Source: Liolophura sinensis
Taxonomy: Eukaryota > Mollusca > Polyplacophora > Chitonida > Chitonidae
Length of the DNA: 64,000 nt
Assembly: GCF_032854445.1 (NCBI RefSeq)
Contig: NC_088302.1
Span: 13,885,338-13,949,337, forward strand
Direction: 5' to 3'
Below, piece by piece: positions 23,856 to 36,327 of the stretch (positions are counted from its first letter, which is position 1; each line of letters opens with the position of its first letter). A program made the position numbers and the translations under genes. The notes beneath the pieces are model-generated. The model saw nothing but the letters and a program-made list of their open reading frames with translations, did no database searches and was not told the origin of the DNA.

Positions 23856-24584
23856 CATTATCTCCTCCACAGCACGCATCTGAACCGTCACATATTCGCG
23901 GATTACAATTTACCGTCACGTAGGTGTGATGTTAAGTGAATGAGCTCCCTTGTCCGTGGCTCGTGATTTGGGAAAGCCGTTGTGACCTTCTGAGACCGAG
24001 ATAATAAGCAACGACAGGGTCATAAAAACCGTTTATGTATGGAAACAGCTTCACCTGTATTTAAAGGGCTTTTTATGTAACTGTTTTGGCATATTTGGGA
24101 TGACCGTGAGTGGTTAGACGTGGTGGTAAACACCTTATGGAATGTATATTATCCCAACTGTGCACACGTATATTGTGAAAGGCATATCACCTATCCCTGG
24201 ACCGTGATAATCAGCTACTTAAATCACACAGGTTTGCGCTTTCCTCGCGTGGACGTGAGATTTTTGAGACATCCTGCTTGTTAGCGTGTAGATGAGATTT
24301 CGAAGCACGTGCACGTATCATTATTTCACTGTAATTATTTATTCATTTCAGCGTTCTCGTTCATATGTTCTCCATAAACCAGTAAAAATAAGTTTGCAAG
24401 TAGAAGTACACTGAATTTTAAAATTGTTGAGAAAGCCAGATGGCAAGTGAGCAGATCGGCTTTATTACAAAAAGTTTGCGATGAAAGAAAATATTCGAAA
24501 CCAAATCTTTGCCAGCTTATATAAAAACTTTGGCAAACGCATAAACACTCAGGGAATGAATGTCGAAATAGATACAAGTGGTAA

Positions 24585-24745
24585 AACCTAGAGAACAAGG
24601 AAGTGTTGTAGGGCTACTTCACTGCGCCTTTTATAAGTTCACATTACACAACCTCTAAAGTTATGCTGGAGAACTACACCATTATCCAATAATCATCGAC
24701 TTTCTCCATTACAAGAGCGTGAATTAGGCAAAACAAACAATCATC
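24585..24745 (+). repeat. Duplicated segment (pairs with 31345-31505)
   Basis: AGAACAAGGAAGTGTTGTAGGGCTA, CGCCTTTTATAA and AGAGCGTGAATTAGG match AGGACAAGGAAGTGTTGCTGGGCTA, CGCCTTTCATAA and AGGGCGTGAAGTAGG at 31350-31480. It belongs to the 6-7 kb block series between 18.6 and 34 kb. Confidence 0.65.
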
Positions 24746-24749
24746 AGTA

Positions 24750-26044
24750 GATTATCTTTAAAGAAGGCAAAGGATGACAGTCGGTGGTGTTCCGATGCAC
24801 AAAGCATTTCTGTAGGCAGTTTGTCTTTGTGCTGCAATAAACATCAGCCATGTACAAATGGAAAGGAAACGAGTGCATTGGTTTTGTGCAAATGTAATAC
24901 ATGTAATGAATGAAAAAATTTTGTCACTTTTCTCAGATAAATGAATGATTATGGCTTTTGAGCGACTCAACCTCCCCCCACCCCCCCGCCCGCCAACATT
25001 GACACCAACCCTAACTAATTAACTGGCCAATCAAATAAAGCTGAAATAAAGACGCACGTGTCGCATACATCACAACGAATGACAACTAGTCCCGGCTGTG
25101 CCGTGTTTTAGCGAGTTGACCAACTCAAGTTTATTATTCTTCCATAGAGGATCCCGAAAAATGTACGATATCTCACTGAATGAATAGCGTCTTTCATGGC
25201 AGAAATTCCAAGTCTATCTCTATTATCTCCCGTATCATATGCAACTGTGTATTGTTTTCTTTATAATCAACATGAAAGGTGTAAAATGAGCGCTTGTTTT
25301 GTGTCCTCTCATTGCACCCACACGTCTCTGTTCTTCCACCGAGAAGTGAGAAGTGGGCCTCTCCGACTGCTTATTCTAATAGTCAAATATTCCTTTTTCC
25401 ATGTCTTTCCTGTCTGTAGAGTTTACCCACTGAAGTAAGCTTCTGGTATGCATAGCTAGAGGTCAAATCAACATCTTTCTAGCAGATTGTTAGAACTCGG
25501 AAAGTCTTCATCTGAAATGTGACCGATAAGATCAAACGAAATTGTCTTCAAGGATAGAAACTACGCCTTGTATCTACGAGAAAATTTGGTTTTCTTCATT
25601 ACTCTTGTTTTTTAGCAACTTTTTAACTTTCGATATAAAAGGTGTGGTGCGATCATTCTAGCAGTCAATGTAAAAGACCCTGGCGAAGGCCGTGATTGAA
25701 CTCCAACCTCGTTTGCCAACAGTTTAATAAATCACATGGTAATAATCAGTTCCAGAAAGAAATTACAGATAAAATAACTAAAAATTTATCCCCATTATAT
25801 GACAGTATTTCCAAGGGATGCTCTACGCTTGGATACATTTGTTCTGATTACGTGACATAATCCCGCGTTACCTCCTAAAAATCATCGGCCAAGGACAAAA
25901 AAGTTGTGTTGACACAGCATGAGTACACAAATATGTGCGAGAAGGATCCAGTATTTTAGCAAATCATGAGTTATGCGTCCATGTCAACATGCCATGACTG
26001 GCAACCTTGATATTGTGAATAATGATGATGTCTGAAGTCTGTTT
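24750..26044. other. Intergenic with duplicated segment near 25.8 kb
   Basis: 25830-25990 matches 20280-20420 (ATACATTTGTTCTG.TTAC, ATCATC.GCCAAGG.C, GAGAAGGAT). No gene seen. Confidence 0.45.
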
Positions 26045-27640
26045 GTGACGGGTCCGAGGTATAGAGAGCTGAGAAAGATAAATAACCCTTGGCATGAGTT
26101 AATTAAGAAAACGGTTGTGGATGCAATCTACCTTTTCAATACTAATAATCATGTGACATCCAAACAAAATACTAATATTACTAACATGTTCTTGTGGAGG
26201 AGCAACGTATTCCGTAACGACGTATACTCTGAAGAAACTGTTTAAAAAACATCCGTCCTTTCTCAAACAGAGGAGTATAAAAAGCCGGCTTTATTGCGGG
26301 GTTAAACAGTTGTACCACCAAACTTGTATCCACTCTCTTAACAAAAGCACTACAGGAAGTACAATCATTTTGTAATAAGTATTACTGTGCAACTGCAAAA
26401 AATGTCAGCCGTCAACTGTATGTGGATACTTAAAATCTCTAAATGTCTCACTGAAGACCTACTCACTCAAATACACGCACCATATAAAGACATATCTACC
26501 TGGGATTTCTCCACTTTCTATACTACTATTCTTTACACGGAGTTAACGGATAGATTTATCTGACTAGTCAAATACTCAAGATTAATTCACTTATACGACG
26601 GCGGCCAGCATTTTGGTGAGAAGAGACCCGGCAGATACCGGATGAAACACACGACCATTTGCAGGTAGCTGACAGACCTCCTCACGCACGGCCGGAGGGG
26701 AAGCCAGCATGAGCTTGTTCTTGAACTCACAGCGACCGAATTGGTGGGGGGCTTCTTGGTCATTTGCGCCGCGCTGGCGGACCAAACCTTTTGGCCATGG
26801 AGACCCTTAGAGATATAACTTCATCACTAATTGTTTCGGTGTTAAATAAGACCTGTCCCCGCTATATTAGCAACAAAGCCTTTTTATCCCCACTACATAC
26901 AAAGGTAACCATTCATAGGATGTTTCGATGTTCATCGAGTTACTTAAATTTCTCATTAATAACATCTATGTGAAATTCGGAAAACCATATATCAACAGTG
27001 TATAGGTATTCCCATGGGTACAAATTGTGCCTCCCTTTTGGCCAACCTATACATTTTCTCATATGAATAAGACTATATGCAGAAGCTGTTGAGAGTAATC
27101 CTCGTCAGGTCCGATCTCTCTCATTCAGTAAACAGTATACTGATGACCTGTTAGCTTTAAGCAATCTATATATAGCAAAGGCTGTGAAATATATTTACCC
27201 ACCTTTGCTGGATTTCAAGCGAAGCACAGACTCTCCAGATGGTACATCTTATCTGGGCCTATATATATTATATATTTGTACAAAGACCAAAATGGTTTCC
27301 CTCTCTCGCAGACTTCATGGCAGCAGGGATAGTTTAAATTGTGACATTGTAGATTTTCCTTGCTTGAACAGCAATATACTGGAGGGTTCGGCATTTTGCG
27401 TGTACATATCTCGCCTTGTAGCATTTGTTAAATCCTGGGTGTTGTGCGACGCTTTCAATCAACGTCACAAGTTACTACTCTAAAAACTAGTGTCCAAGGT
27501 TTTTCCATCAAACACCTTCACTCCAAGTTCCTGAACACTTACAATGAGTATAATTCTCTTGTAATTAAATATGGACAGAGCGTCCAGAATCTCTGGCACT
27601 CAGTTTCATGAATATGTCTAATTGCACTTCGCCCAGGGTT
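26045..27640 (+). mobile_element. Penelope-like retroelement fragment
   Basis: Plus-strand similarity in broken frames follows the order of Penelope-like reverse transcriptases. TGPRYRELRKIN is at 26047. DISTWDFSTFYTTI is at about 26490. GIPMGTNCASLLANLYIFSYE lies at 27005-27070. YTDDLLALSN (27136-27165) is the catalytic box, usually YIDD. IYPPLLDFKRSTD and TSYLGLYI follow at 27187-27270, then DIVDFPCLNSNI and AFCVYISRLV near 27345-27420. No GIY-YIG endonuclease was seen after it. Stops, indels and the nested SINE at 26560-26812 mark it as dead. Confidence 0.82.
26560..26812 (-). mobile_element. SINE nested in a Penelope-like element
   Basis: Reverse-strand copy. It runs from a worn 3' end (ATACTCAAGA, CACTTATACGACGGCGGCCAGC) through GCACGGCCGGAGGGGAAGCC to the head (CTTGAACTCACAGCGACCG, GGCCATGGAGAC). 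Retroelement protein similarity continues on both sides, so the SINE landed in an existing element. Confidence 0.82.
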
Positions 27641-27654
27641 AGGGCCTGTATATT

Positions 27655-27950
27655 CATCGTATTGAATTAGATCACCACGTTGGATATATAACCAGGTAAC
27701 ATCAAAGCACAACTGAGATACATATTTTGTTATATTCTAGTGTGGTAAATTTGAATACCTTGCATCTTTCCAACATCACTGAAAACTGTTGATTGCTTCT
27801 CGTTGCGTGATTCCGTTCTTTCATACTTTCCTCGTTCTTTGGTGGTTTGTATTATACCTGGTTTTTGTAACTAGTCTTGTGATTATTAACCTGGGACGTC
27901 TTTATTGGTTGACGTCAGGTATACGAATGTCTGTTTTAACGCATAGATTG
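27655..27950 (+). repeat. Repeated block with common 3' end (copy 3)
   Basis: Collinear with 20630-21000: GAATTAGATCACCACGTTGG, GCACAACTGAGATACATAT, GTATACGAATGTCTGTTTTAACGCATAGATT. The tRNA-type SINE begins directly afterwards. Confidence 0.6.
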
Positions 27951-28225
27951 ACGCTTCGGTGACTTAATGGTTAGAGCATCTGCCTCGAAGTCGGGACCCC
28001 GGGGATCAAATCCGGGACGAGTCATACCAAGAACTTTAAAATTTGTACTTTCTGCTGCCTCGCTTGGCGCTCAGATCTGAGAGGTGAGAGCGAGGAACAT
28101 GACTGACTGACCCGGTGTCAGTATAATGTGACTAGGTGAGGTGTCATCGGCATGATGCTTTCTATGACGGAATCAGTTTGGCTTTTTGTCCGCTGGGGCT
28201 CTTGTCCGCGAGGCTTTTGTCCTGG
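27949..28225 (+). mobile_element. Second family of tRNA-derived SINE
   Basis: The head GGTGACTTAATGGTTAGAGC is an A-box region, and GGGGATCAAATCCGGG is a B-box stem. Downstream are CCTCGCTTGGCGCTCAGA, GACCCGGTGTCAGTATAATG and TGTCATCGGCATGATGC, the core of a SINE known to me from bivalves and gastropods. The cloverleaf is not fully paired and a long conserved body follows, so this is a SINE and not a tRNA gene. It starts exactly where a repeated block ends. Confidence 0.8.
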
Positions 28226-28939
28226 ATTCCACATATATCTTCACAATTTAGAGGTTACAGTAAGCTGTTGGCCGTCATTGCGTACTGAGTGTTTGTCTTT
28301 AGTTTTAAGTACTGGCGATTTGTTTTCCTCTAAACGTATAAAGAGAACTGGACAAGTTAGTTTCCCTCACTTTCAGAAAGCATCTGTATTTTCTAGCTTT
28401 ATAGGCTCATTGCGTGATCAATGGACAGTTACATTTGCCTGTACCCAAGGAAATGGTATTCCAAAGTTACTACTTTTAAAAAGTATTTATTGCAATATGC
28501 AATAACCGAAATATACGAAACAGAGTATGCTAAACTGCATTCACACTTTTAGGTACTGGTAAATTAGCAGAATTTTCGAGTGTCCTCAACATTCATTGTT
28601 CTCGGGGGCTTTTGTAAAGATAAGCAATGGCCCTCGTATCGATCAATCAACCCAGACCATAACACTGTATACCTTTATCTGTGATGTGAAGGACTAAGTT
28701 GAAAACAAACTTCCACCAGTTTGAGATGACGCTTTTCTCCGATGCATTAGCATATACCAGCACTTCGTGTATTGCAAATTTTGCTTGGTCAGTATTCATC
28801 AAGTACATTAAAAGGTCAAAAACGCCGATCAGCTTTTCCGTTTGACACACCGCTATTGTATTCTTATTCATCTATCCCATAATATCCAAGGAAGGTGAAT
28901 AGGTGAATAGAATAACTCGTGAATAAAATTAAAATGTAC

Positions 28940-29085
28940 AGCATAAAGAGTAAAATCATAGCAGCGACGACAGTGTGATAGCTGGCAAATAAGTCATAAC
29001 CCGTGAAATACGGCCTCTTGTCAATTTACCTCAGTTAGGGTTTTATTCTGACTGTTCATGTAAATGCATAATAGTAGCAAATTAC
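28940..29085 (+). repeat. Short dispersed repeat family, five copies
   Basis: GCGACGACAGTGTGATAGCTGG, GTGAAATACGGCCTCTTGTC, TTTACCTCAGTTAGGGTTTT and TGTTCATGTAAAT recur in diverged form at 19150-19300, 19665-19790, 32870-33015 and 33840-33985, all in the same orientation. Family unknown. Confidence 0.65.
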
Positions 29086-29351
29086 ATTTCCACGGGTACA
29101 TGTGGATGTAACAACGTGTCAATCCTCAAACGAAAAACGGCCACATGCAGTATGTAACGAGGAGTATAGCAAAGCAAAGCTTTCTAAAGAGAAGGAAAGA
29201 ATTAATTAAAACCATCTCTAATGTTTGTTCTGAGCTTTATAGGAAAACGACACGCCCATCTTTACTTTTATACAAATAAATACATGTATTTACCCCAGTT
29301 GTAACAATGATGATTACCACAGCCAGAATAGACCGCTTCGGTCGACCAATA

Positions 29352-29446
29352 GATATTTATTTATTTATTTGATTGGTGTTTTACGCCGTACTCAAGAATA
29401 TTTCACTTTTAACGACAGCAGCCAGCATAATGGTGGGTGGAAACGC
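29352..29446 (-). mobile_element. SINE, 3' third only, minus strand
   Basis: ATTTATTTATTTGATTGGTG, TTTTACGCCGTACTCAAGAA and CAGCCAGCATAATGGTGGGTGGAAAC give the 3' end of the family. The copy stops abruptly and runs into a tRNA-like 3' half (GAGTTCGAATCCTGG, about 29469-29483). Confidence 0.83.
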
Positions 29447-29594
29447 CCGACTTTGGTTACTGAAACCAGAGTTCGAATCCTGGTGTGCCCCACATAGTGA
29501 AATCCTTCAGCTGTTTATGTATGTTTATCGTTGTGTTTGCGAGCTGGTTTAAAGGAATAGACATAACGCTTTCCCTCAAAGCCTGTCTTTCATT

Positions 29595-29820
29595 CCAAAT
29601 ATCAAAGCCATCCATTTTTTCCTCCAGCGTCAAGAGACGCCAGCGACGCGAGGTCTTGTGTATGTGTTTAAACAAAGGACGAGAAATTCAGCTAGGTCGT
29701 CACTAGGGATTTGTTGGTTGTCTCGACATTAATGGCTTGTCAGGTGATATTGTCGTGTGGAATTGGGGAGTCCTGGCAGGCTGGTGAAGAAGACGGGATT
29801 TTCCTGAGTGTGGGATAATG
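29595..29820 (+). repeat. Dispersed repeat pair, member 2
   Basis: Match to 23600-23855 with two small indels (CGTCACTAGGGATTTGTTGGTTGTCTCGACATTAATGGC against CGTCACCAGGGATTGTTG...). It sits right after the SINE fragment and tRNA-like scrap at 29352-29485. Confidence 0.8.
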
Positions 29821-30754
29821 GCTTGTAAAGGTTAAAGATTGTAAAGGTGTAATGCCTGTCCCGGGCTTGAACAAGGAGCAGTTTGTATTAAGTCATAGAG
29901 GTACCTCACTTAGCTACCCTTTCTAATAATAGCCGCAAACGTCCAATCCTCATGTGAAAATCTTTATCGAAACAAAATTCGAACCACGCGCTAGTGTTCT
30001 ATCGCTTCTTCGTATTCAGTATTCATCAATAAAATTCCTTTAGTTGTTCAGTAGAATCATTGTGTGCATACTTTCGATGAGGACAATGCATATATACCAA
30101 GTTTTATTACAAACAAATTTTGAAGCACAGTTTTTTCTACCATTACTGCTTGTTTTGTCTTCTTGAGATCCAAGCGACCTTGACGTTCTTCAAGATTTCT
30201 GTAAAACGACATGATATAGCAGTAGCAGTCATGTAAAACGTGAGTTTAGAGCGGCCCATGCGGTGCAGACATGATTTTCTCTAGTGCTCGAGAGAAAATA
30301 TATAGGGTGGGGGCGGGGATAATCGCTCATACTATATATAAGTGCGCGAGTTTCTTGGAAGAATTTTTTATAGACCGCAAAGGATATTTCGTATTATTTT
30401 ACAGTTTCTCTGCTTACGGTGTCAAGTTTGCTACGAAGGTACTAATTCAGAGTCTACTCTTTGACAGGATTATTTATCTGTTTCTCAGGAAAAGCCTTTA
30501 GATAATGTATTTAACAAGAAAATATATAAGGATTAAAAGTTAGACGAGATGATTTGACAATAGGACATATTGTTCCCACCTATCACTGTGTGGAAGATCA
30601 GTATGTTTCGCTGACAGTAGTTCTGCCGAAAAGCTCATCTGCTTTGTGCCATACTTTATACCCTTTATTTCTCAAGCGTGATATAACTGTTTCATAGACA
30701 TGGTAATGGTTAATTCGGACTGTACTTTGCAATATAAAATCTACTTCGGCCCTT
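29821..30754. other. Intergenic, nothing recognised
   Basis: A 76-codon plus frame at 30271-30501 shows no family features. Confidence 0.4.
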
Positions 30755-31230
30755 TAGGCCTTAGTCATGGATTATGGCGGTGAAACCCAAACTGTTAAGT
30801 CTAATGAAATTTTCACGACGACAGGAAGGAGATGACAGTCTGCGACGAATTTAATAATTCGATGGTCACTCTTTTCCCGGCTTACAGATTCATAGACGCA
30901 TGAAACTACCCTCATGGAATTACGAATCGGTAAAAAAAATGCAAGGATTTAAAATTGGCTTAGGTTATTTGACAACTTAAAGTCAAATTTGACAACTTAA
31001 AGTCGCTTTTACAAGCTTGGAACCTGTTAACAAGAGCATGGGCTTTATGCCAGACTCTACATCTTTTAATGATATAACGGTTTAATTGACGTGGCGTGGG
31101 TAAACTGGTTTACTGTTAATTTGGAATATACACCAAATACATCACGCCTCAGACATGGGCTATGCCGGGCTAACCCAGACTGTTGAATCTGCTGACATTT
31201 TTATGGCGACAAGAAGGTGTTCTATCTGGG
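30755..31230 (+). repeat. Local tandem duplication, period about 385 bp
   Basis: 30765-30835 (ATGG.TTATGGCGG...AAACCCAAACTGTTAAGTCT...TTTTCACG.CGACA) recurs at 31152-31215 (ACATGGGCTATGCCGGGCTA, ACCCAGACTGTTGAATCTGC, TTTTTATGGCGACAAGAAGG). Between them is a direct repeat TTTGACAACTTAAAGTC at 30968-31003. Confidence 0.6.
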
Positions 31231-31344
31231 AATATCAGCTCGCTTGTAAGTGGTGTTATTTTGACATGTCTGTCTATTACAAAGCCATTTAAGAGACTCG
31301 ATGTCAACTGGGAAGCCTTTGAAACTCATGAAAGGCGGGTTGGA

Positions 31345-31505
31345 GTGATGGAGAGGACAAGGAAGTGTTGCTGGGCTATTTCAATACGCCTTTCATAAAA
31401 CGACATTACGCCGCCTCTGAAGTACATTGTTAGACAATCAGCATCGGATTTCTTCGCTACGAGGGCGTGAAGTAGGATGAAAAAAATCATTTAGGACGAT
31501 GTCCT
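31345..31505 (+). repeat. Duplicated segment (pairs with 24585-24745)
   Basis: See the shared words GGAAGTGTTG, TACG/GCGCCTTT and GCGTGAA.TAGG. No coding capacity. Confidence 0.65.
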
Positions 31506-32869
31506 TAGATTAACCTAAAGGAGAAAAGAAATAGACCCGTGTGACCTTAAAGAATCATAAAGAATGCATAAAGAATCTGACGGAATTATGGCTTTGAGCT
31601 AAAACAAAAGTCAACCATTTACGTATGGAAGGAAGAAGTTCATGGCGACAGGGAAGTCTGATGGATGTAGGACTAACTACTTCAAAAAACTTCCACCGAA
31701 CACAAATCAACAAAGGATTTTGACTTCACGTCACCGAATACAAATTACATTTATGGACATGTTTCCTATTGTTTTAGCAAACGTCCAATAGTTATACCAG
31801 AGCAACACAAGAAGAGCTGTATACATCACGAAACTGTCGTATTAAATGATATACGTCGAACTAATCAAAATACGACAGTGTCTAAATCCAAATACCACTC
31901 TTTAATAGTCATAACGACAAGTTTCTGCACAAAACAAAGTAGCCAACCGCTTTGATTTATATCCCGTATCAGGTCAATCCAATCATATCTCAATTTGCGC
32001 CCTCAGCGGCACTCTGGCGCCGTTTGGTTGACCAAACCAATCACAAACTACTATATCGGGTGGGCATAAAAAATGGGCCGGACTTTGATGCTGCATTGCT
32101 CCATTATATTTTGTTCAAACCCTTTCAAACTTTAGAGATTCAAATGACATGATTTTGTTAATAAACTGACCAATTTTCGAGGTCATAGCTTGAGTTCCCG
32201 TAACCCACATTGCATCACCTGTCAGGTGTCATATCAATTGTCGTTTGGAAAAATTGTCTGGCTCTAGTGTCAGAGAAACCCTTCTGCCACATAGGCACAC
32301 ATTTTGCTGAATCAAGATGGTTATCTCTGTGGCTGACAAGGAACTGATCACCTTTTCAAGTAAAACAAGGTAGAATATCATTTTGAAATGTCCGGAACAT
32401 GTGTTTTTGACTCTATTTTGATTTTGGTCCCATGAACAAAAATCTTAAAGGATGAAATTGAAATTTGGCCTGTATACTAAGGACATAACGTCTTTTGAGT
32501 GTGTAAATTTTTAGAAGCTGACGTAAGAGGGTTTCGGAGATGTTGAGTGTCAAAGTACGGCCCATTTTTATGCTCACCCGTTAAATGTCCTCCCCTAGGA
32601 AGTTCCAACACATGGACGGTATCTCACCGTGATACGTTTGAGTTGCACTACTGTATCATGCACTTTTATCTTACATATCACACGCATTTTTTAAAAAAAA
32701 AACAAAACCGTATCCAGGTAAGCTTTCGATAATCCCGGTATCATCATTTTTACAACCAATATTTCCTTTACATGTTACAGCTTGGAATCGGCCTACTGAA
32801 CAACATGCGCTTCTAGCGTCTTTGCGATGTTTGCACTTTCAGCACGAACTCATTGTATAGTTACAGACG
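31506..32869. other. Intergenic, nothing recognised
   Basis: AT-rich, with chance frames below 70 codons. Confidence 0.4.
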
Positions 32870-34680
32870 TACAGCAGACCAGAGGAGCGACGACAATGTG
32901 ATAGCTGGTATTTTGTCAGGCGTTACCTGTGGAATACGGCCACTTTTCAATTTACCTTAGTTAAGGATTTATTCTAACTGTTCATGTAAATTCTTAGATA
33001 GTAGCAAATTACACGCCTGCTAGCATCAATTACTAATACTTAGGTTTATTAGTAAAACTCACTTGCTAAACTAATCCGACTTTACCATTATCACCACTTT
33101 CACCCAATACTACTAGTAATTCTGACCTACAGAAGTTTTGTACCATATTAAATATGCCATATCTAATAGTGATTGGTACACAGCGTCTTTGCATTAATTG
33201 TTGCGTATCATACACTGTAATGATAGTGTTCATATACAAGATTTTTGGATTACACACTAACTTGCCGATACGTTTAACCGTATCAGTGACGTACTATTCG
33301 ATTCATTTAGTTAAATTGAGATAATAGTACATACTTTTATTGTGTGAAACATTATTACATTAAAATCGTTTACCCACACGCTTTGTTGGCAGCTAGGACC
33401 ATGCAACTTGTTCAAAGCTCTATGATTTCCATGATGAGAGAATATGAGAAAGCTGGCAATGAACCAATAAAATAATACATTGCACAAATGTCTCAGCGTC
33501 GTATATCACAAACTGTCTTCATTAAACTGAATATAAGGATATTCTGATCTACTCTTCCAATCCAAAGGGACAAGATATGTGTCAATGTATAGCAGTTAAC
33601 CCGTTCCGGCTCTGCCCTCGTACCAACCTTCCTACACTCCCTTCTCCCCGCCACTCCTCTCTTCCGGAAGGCGTCATGGGATCCACTATTTGATAATGCT
33701 CTGAATCTGACTCCCAAAAAGAGCATTACTTCCTGTTTAAGATATCGATTTTACCTAGTAATGACATGTGATGGAATCTTTCCTTTTGATGAAAACACAC
33801 AAATACACATATCATTATTTAAATGATGTAAATCACTACAGCATGAAGAGCAACACCAGGAGGACTGTGTGATACATGTTGTTAGTATATGGTCACACGT
33901 CATACCTATGAAATCCGACCTCTTGTCAATTTTACTTCAGACAGGGTTTTATTTCGCCTATTAATGTAGATGAATGTGCTTAAAATAGAAACATATACAT
34001 AAACACCCCCCCCCCTCCATTCCCAACATACACTAACACCATGGCATCACATGATCACCAGGTTCTATCTCAGTGCTTTTAGCACTGCGCGATCTCGCGA
34101 TCTCGCCTATCCGCGCCGATGATTGTGCCGTTACAACTGCATGAAACCAACAAGAACATTCTCCTGTTCTGGAGGGCTGTCTAAACATGCAGGCGACAAT
34201 AAAATTTCTGCTGACGAAAACAAATTGTTTTGTCATGGTCTCAGAAGTATTGTTATACATCACTGTTAATATACATGTTTGTATACCCAAATACGTCTCA
34301 CTCCAACATGCTGGTAGCATTATTGCCGTCATTTTGGATTACAGGTACAATTCTGGATGAAAAATTTGTAGAACCATTTTATTTCTCGAACCAACAACTT
34401 TCTAAACGACATCTGAAGTCTTTTGTTTTTCAGCATTTGCTTTTGTTATTGATTGACAAATGTTATTTGTTGACTTATTTATTTTTTCATCGGTGCGAAA
34501 AGATTTTATCAAAAAATGTTTAACTTAGGTTTATAGTAGGGAACCTCTCCGGATAGATTCGAACTTGATTCGATCTAAAACAGATTTGCCTCACATCCTA
34601 ATTATTACAAGCCTACCCGCGGAGCTTAATGGCTTCTCCAATGACACCAGGTGTCTCAGGTACGAACGAATTTACAGCTG

Positions 34681-35118
34681 TTACAATGAAGCTGTGAATA
34701 GGTGATACAAAGCAGAATGTGATGCTGAAAAAAGTGAACCTTCTAACTTTGTTGGTTTTCTCAATGGACCTTTTTTAACATACTTAATGTACTCTCCACC
34801 AGTCGCGCTTAATTGTGATATTGTCTGTACCTCACAATGACTTGCCGACCCATAATACGAGATCTGAGAAGTTTTTGTCAAAATGAACCAATGATGTGGA
34901 ATGGAGGGATCTTCAGTCTGGCTCACTATTGGCACAGTAACAAAACCAAAGGGGGTCAAAAGTTTACAATCATTCCATTTATTAAACTTAAATATGTTTA
35001 GTCGGCAAGGTAACATGCGTTGTACGTCCACGAATGAACCTCGATAACTGCACGAGGCTGACGCACTTGGTACTTTCAAAAGAAAAGACCACACTACAAT
35101 ATATATCACAGACATCAC
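34681..35118 (-). CDS. Unrecognised 145-codon open frame, possibly not a gene
   Basis: Longest non-repetitive minus-strand frame outside mobile elements except the RNase H piece. It starts MMSVIYIVVWSFLLKVPSAS, which looks like a secretion signal, with a cysteine pair soon after (SCSYRG, LPCRL). The rest shows no motif that I know. There is no clear promoter, and codon use is AT-rich like the surroundings. It may be chance or a remnant of a mobile element. Single-exon coding is unproven. Confidence 0.15.
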   Translation of the reverse strand: MMSVIYIVVWSFLLKVPSASASCSYRGSFVDVQRMLPCRLNIFKFNKWNDCKLLTPFGFVTVPIVSQTEDPSIPHHWFILTKTSQISYYGSASHCEVQTISQLSATGGEYIKYVKKGPLRKPTKLEGSLFSASHSALYHLFTASL

Positions 35119-35202
35119 GGTTCAAAATAAGTAAAATCGCGCATAATAATAATATTGAAAGGGCTATGACGCGCTTCTTCTTTTTTTTTTTACCATATGC
35201 TA

Positions 35203-35285
35203 TATCCATCTTAGTTGAATTTAAAGGAAACTACAGACTCTCTAGATGATACATTTTACACGTACCTTGATTTGTACAAAACATA
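35203..35285 (+). mobile_element. Small Penelope-like element scrap
   Basis: One plus-strand frame reads LYPS, stop, LNLKETTDSLDDTFYTYLDLY. This matches the segment just after the catalytic box in Penelope-like RTs (compare IYPPLLDFKRSTDSPDGTSY at 27187). Only about 80 bp is recognisable. Confidence 0.55.
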
Positions 35286-36327
35286 CCGACTAGTACATCT
35301 GCCTGCCCGAATAATTCTCTGTTTTTCTGTTTATTAGTGGAAATAAATGGATATGAACTTGTTTCTTCATTAGATTTGTTTTTATGATTTTATGATTTAA
35401 GTCGTGATTTCCTGGGATCTATTTCACATAGGTTATAGATATCACTTTTGTTATTACAAAACTTTTACATTCCTACTTGATCGTCACGCAACAGTCAGAA
35501 ACGATTTCATTCATATGTGGAATATCTCAGTCAACTGCTCAGCTTGTCGCTGATTGGTCTAAAATGCATGACTTCTACGGAAGAGGGGAACAGAAGGACA
35601 ACATGAAATATGCGTTTTTTTTTTCTCACCTTTTCTTTATTTTACCTTGTTTCATAACTCGTCAAATCGGTGCGAAATCAAGGTTCAAGGTTACACAACA
35701 AACAGCGCTTCGGCGGTGGTGAACCTAAAACACCTGCCTAACACGCAACGCTGACCAAGGGAAATAAACACGGCAGATGTAAGGCTTAGACTCATTTTCC
35801 TTATGTCACTGAGCCTATTTTTACTTTTTACAGGAAGTCACGATCTGCATACACAACCACAAAACGTGATATTCTAATTAAGGATCTCCTTGAGAATAGA
35901 AATTGGCAGTCATGCTTGAAAACCCCCAAAACTAAAATGTTTGCTATCAGTTTGGTAGTTTTCATTAGGTTGTCGACTCTATGATTGGGCACTTGGGTGT
36001 GTACGGATTTGATTTGAAATAAAAAAAAAACGCAAACATTTAAAGATAAACTGCCAGTTCTCAGCACTGTCAGGGAAAGTCTTCAAAGTTCACTTCACAC
36101 AGTTAGATGTAGGTTTAAAAATGGGCCAGGTATGACTTGTGCTTGACCATCAAGATCAACATCATATATGTATATAGTTTTATGTATATATATCATATTT
36201 TTCAATAAATATGTGATACTCAGTGGAATTTATAATTATACAGAGACAAGTGGCATAGCCTTTACTTTGTTTACTTTGACATCTAATGCGCGCTGTAAAA
36301 ATGCTGATAACTGGAAACTGGATAACT

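Noticed and set aside
27955-28025. Functional tRNA gene
   Set aside because: It has A- and B-box-like words, but the acceptor and anticodon stems do not pair well, and the conserved SINE body follows without a terminator.
29457-29490. tRNA gene 3' half
   Set aside because: GAGTTCGAATCCTGG with a closing stem is present, but no matching 5' half precedes it. The upstream sequence is a SINE fragment.
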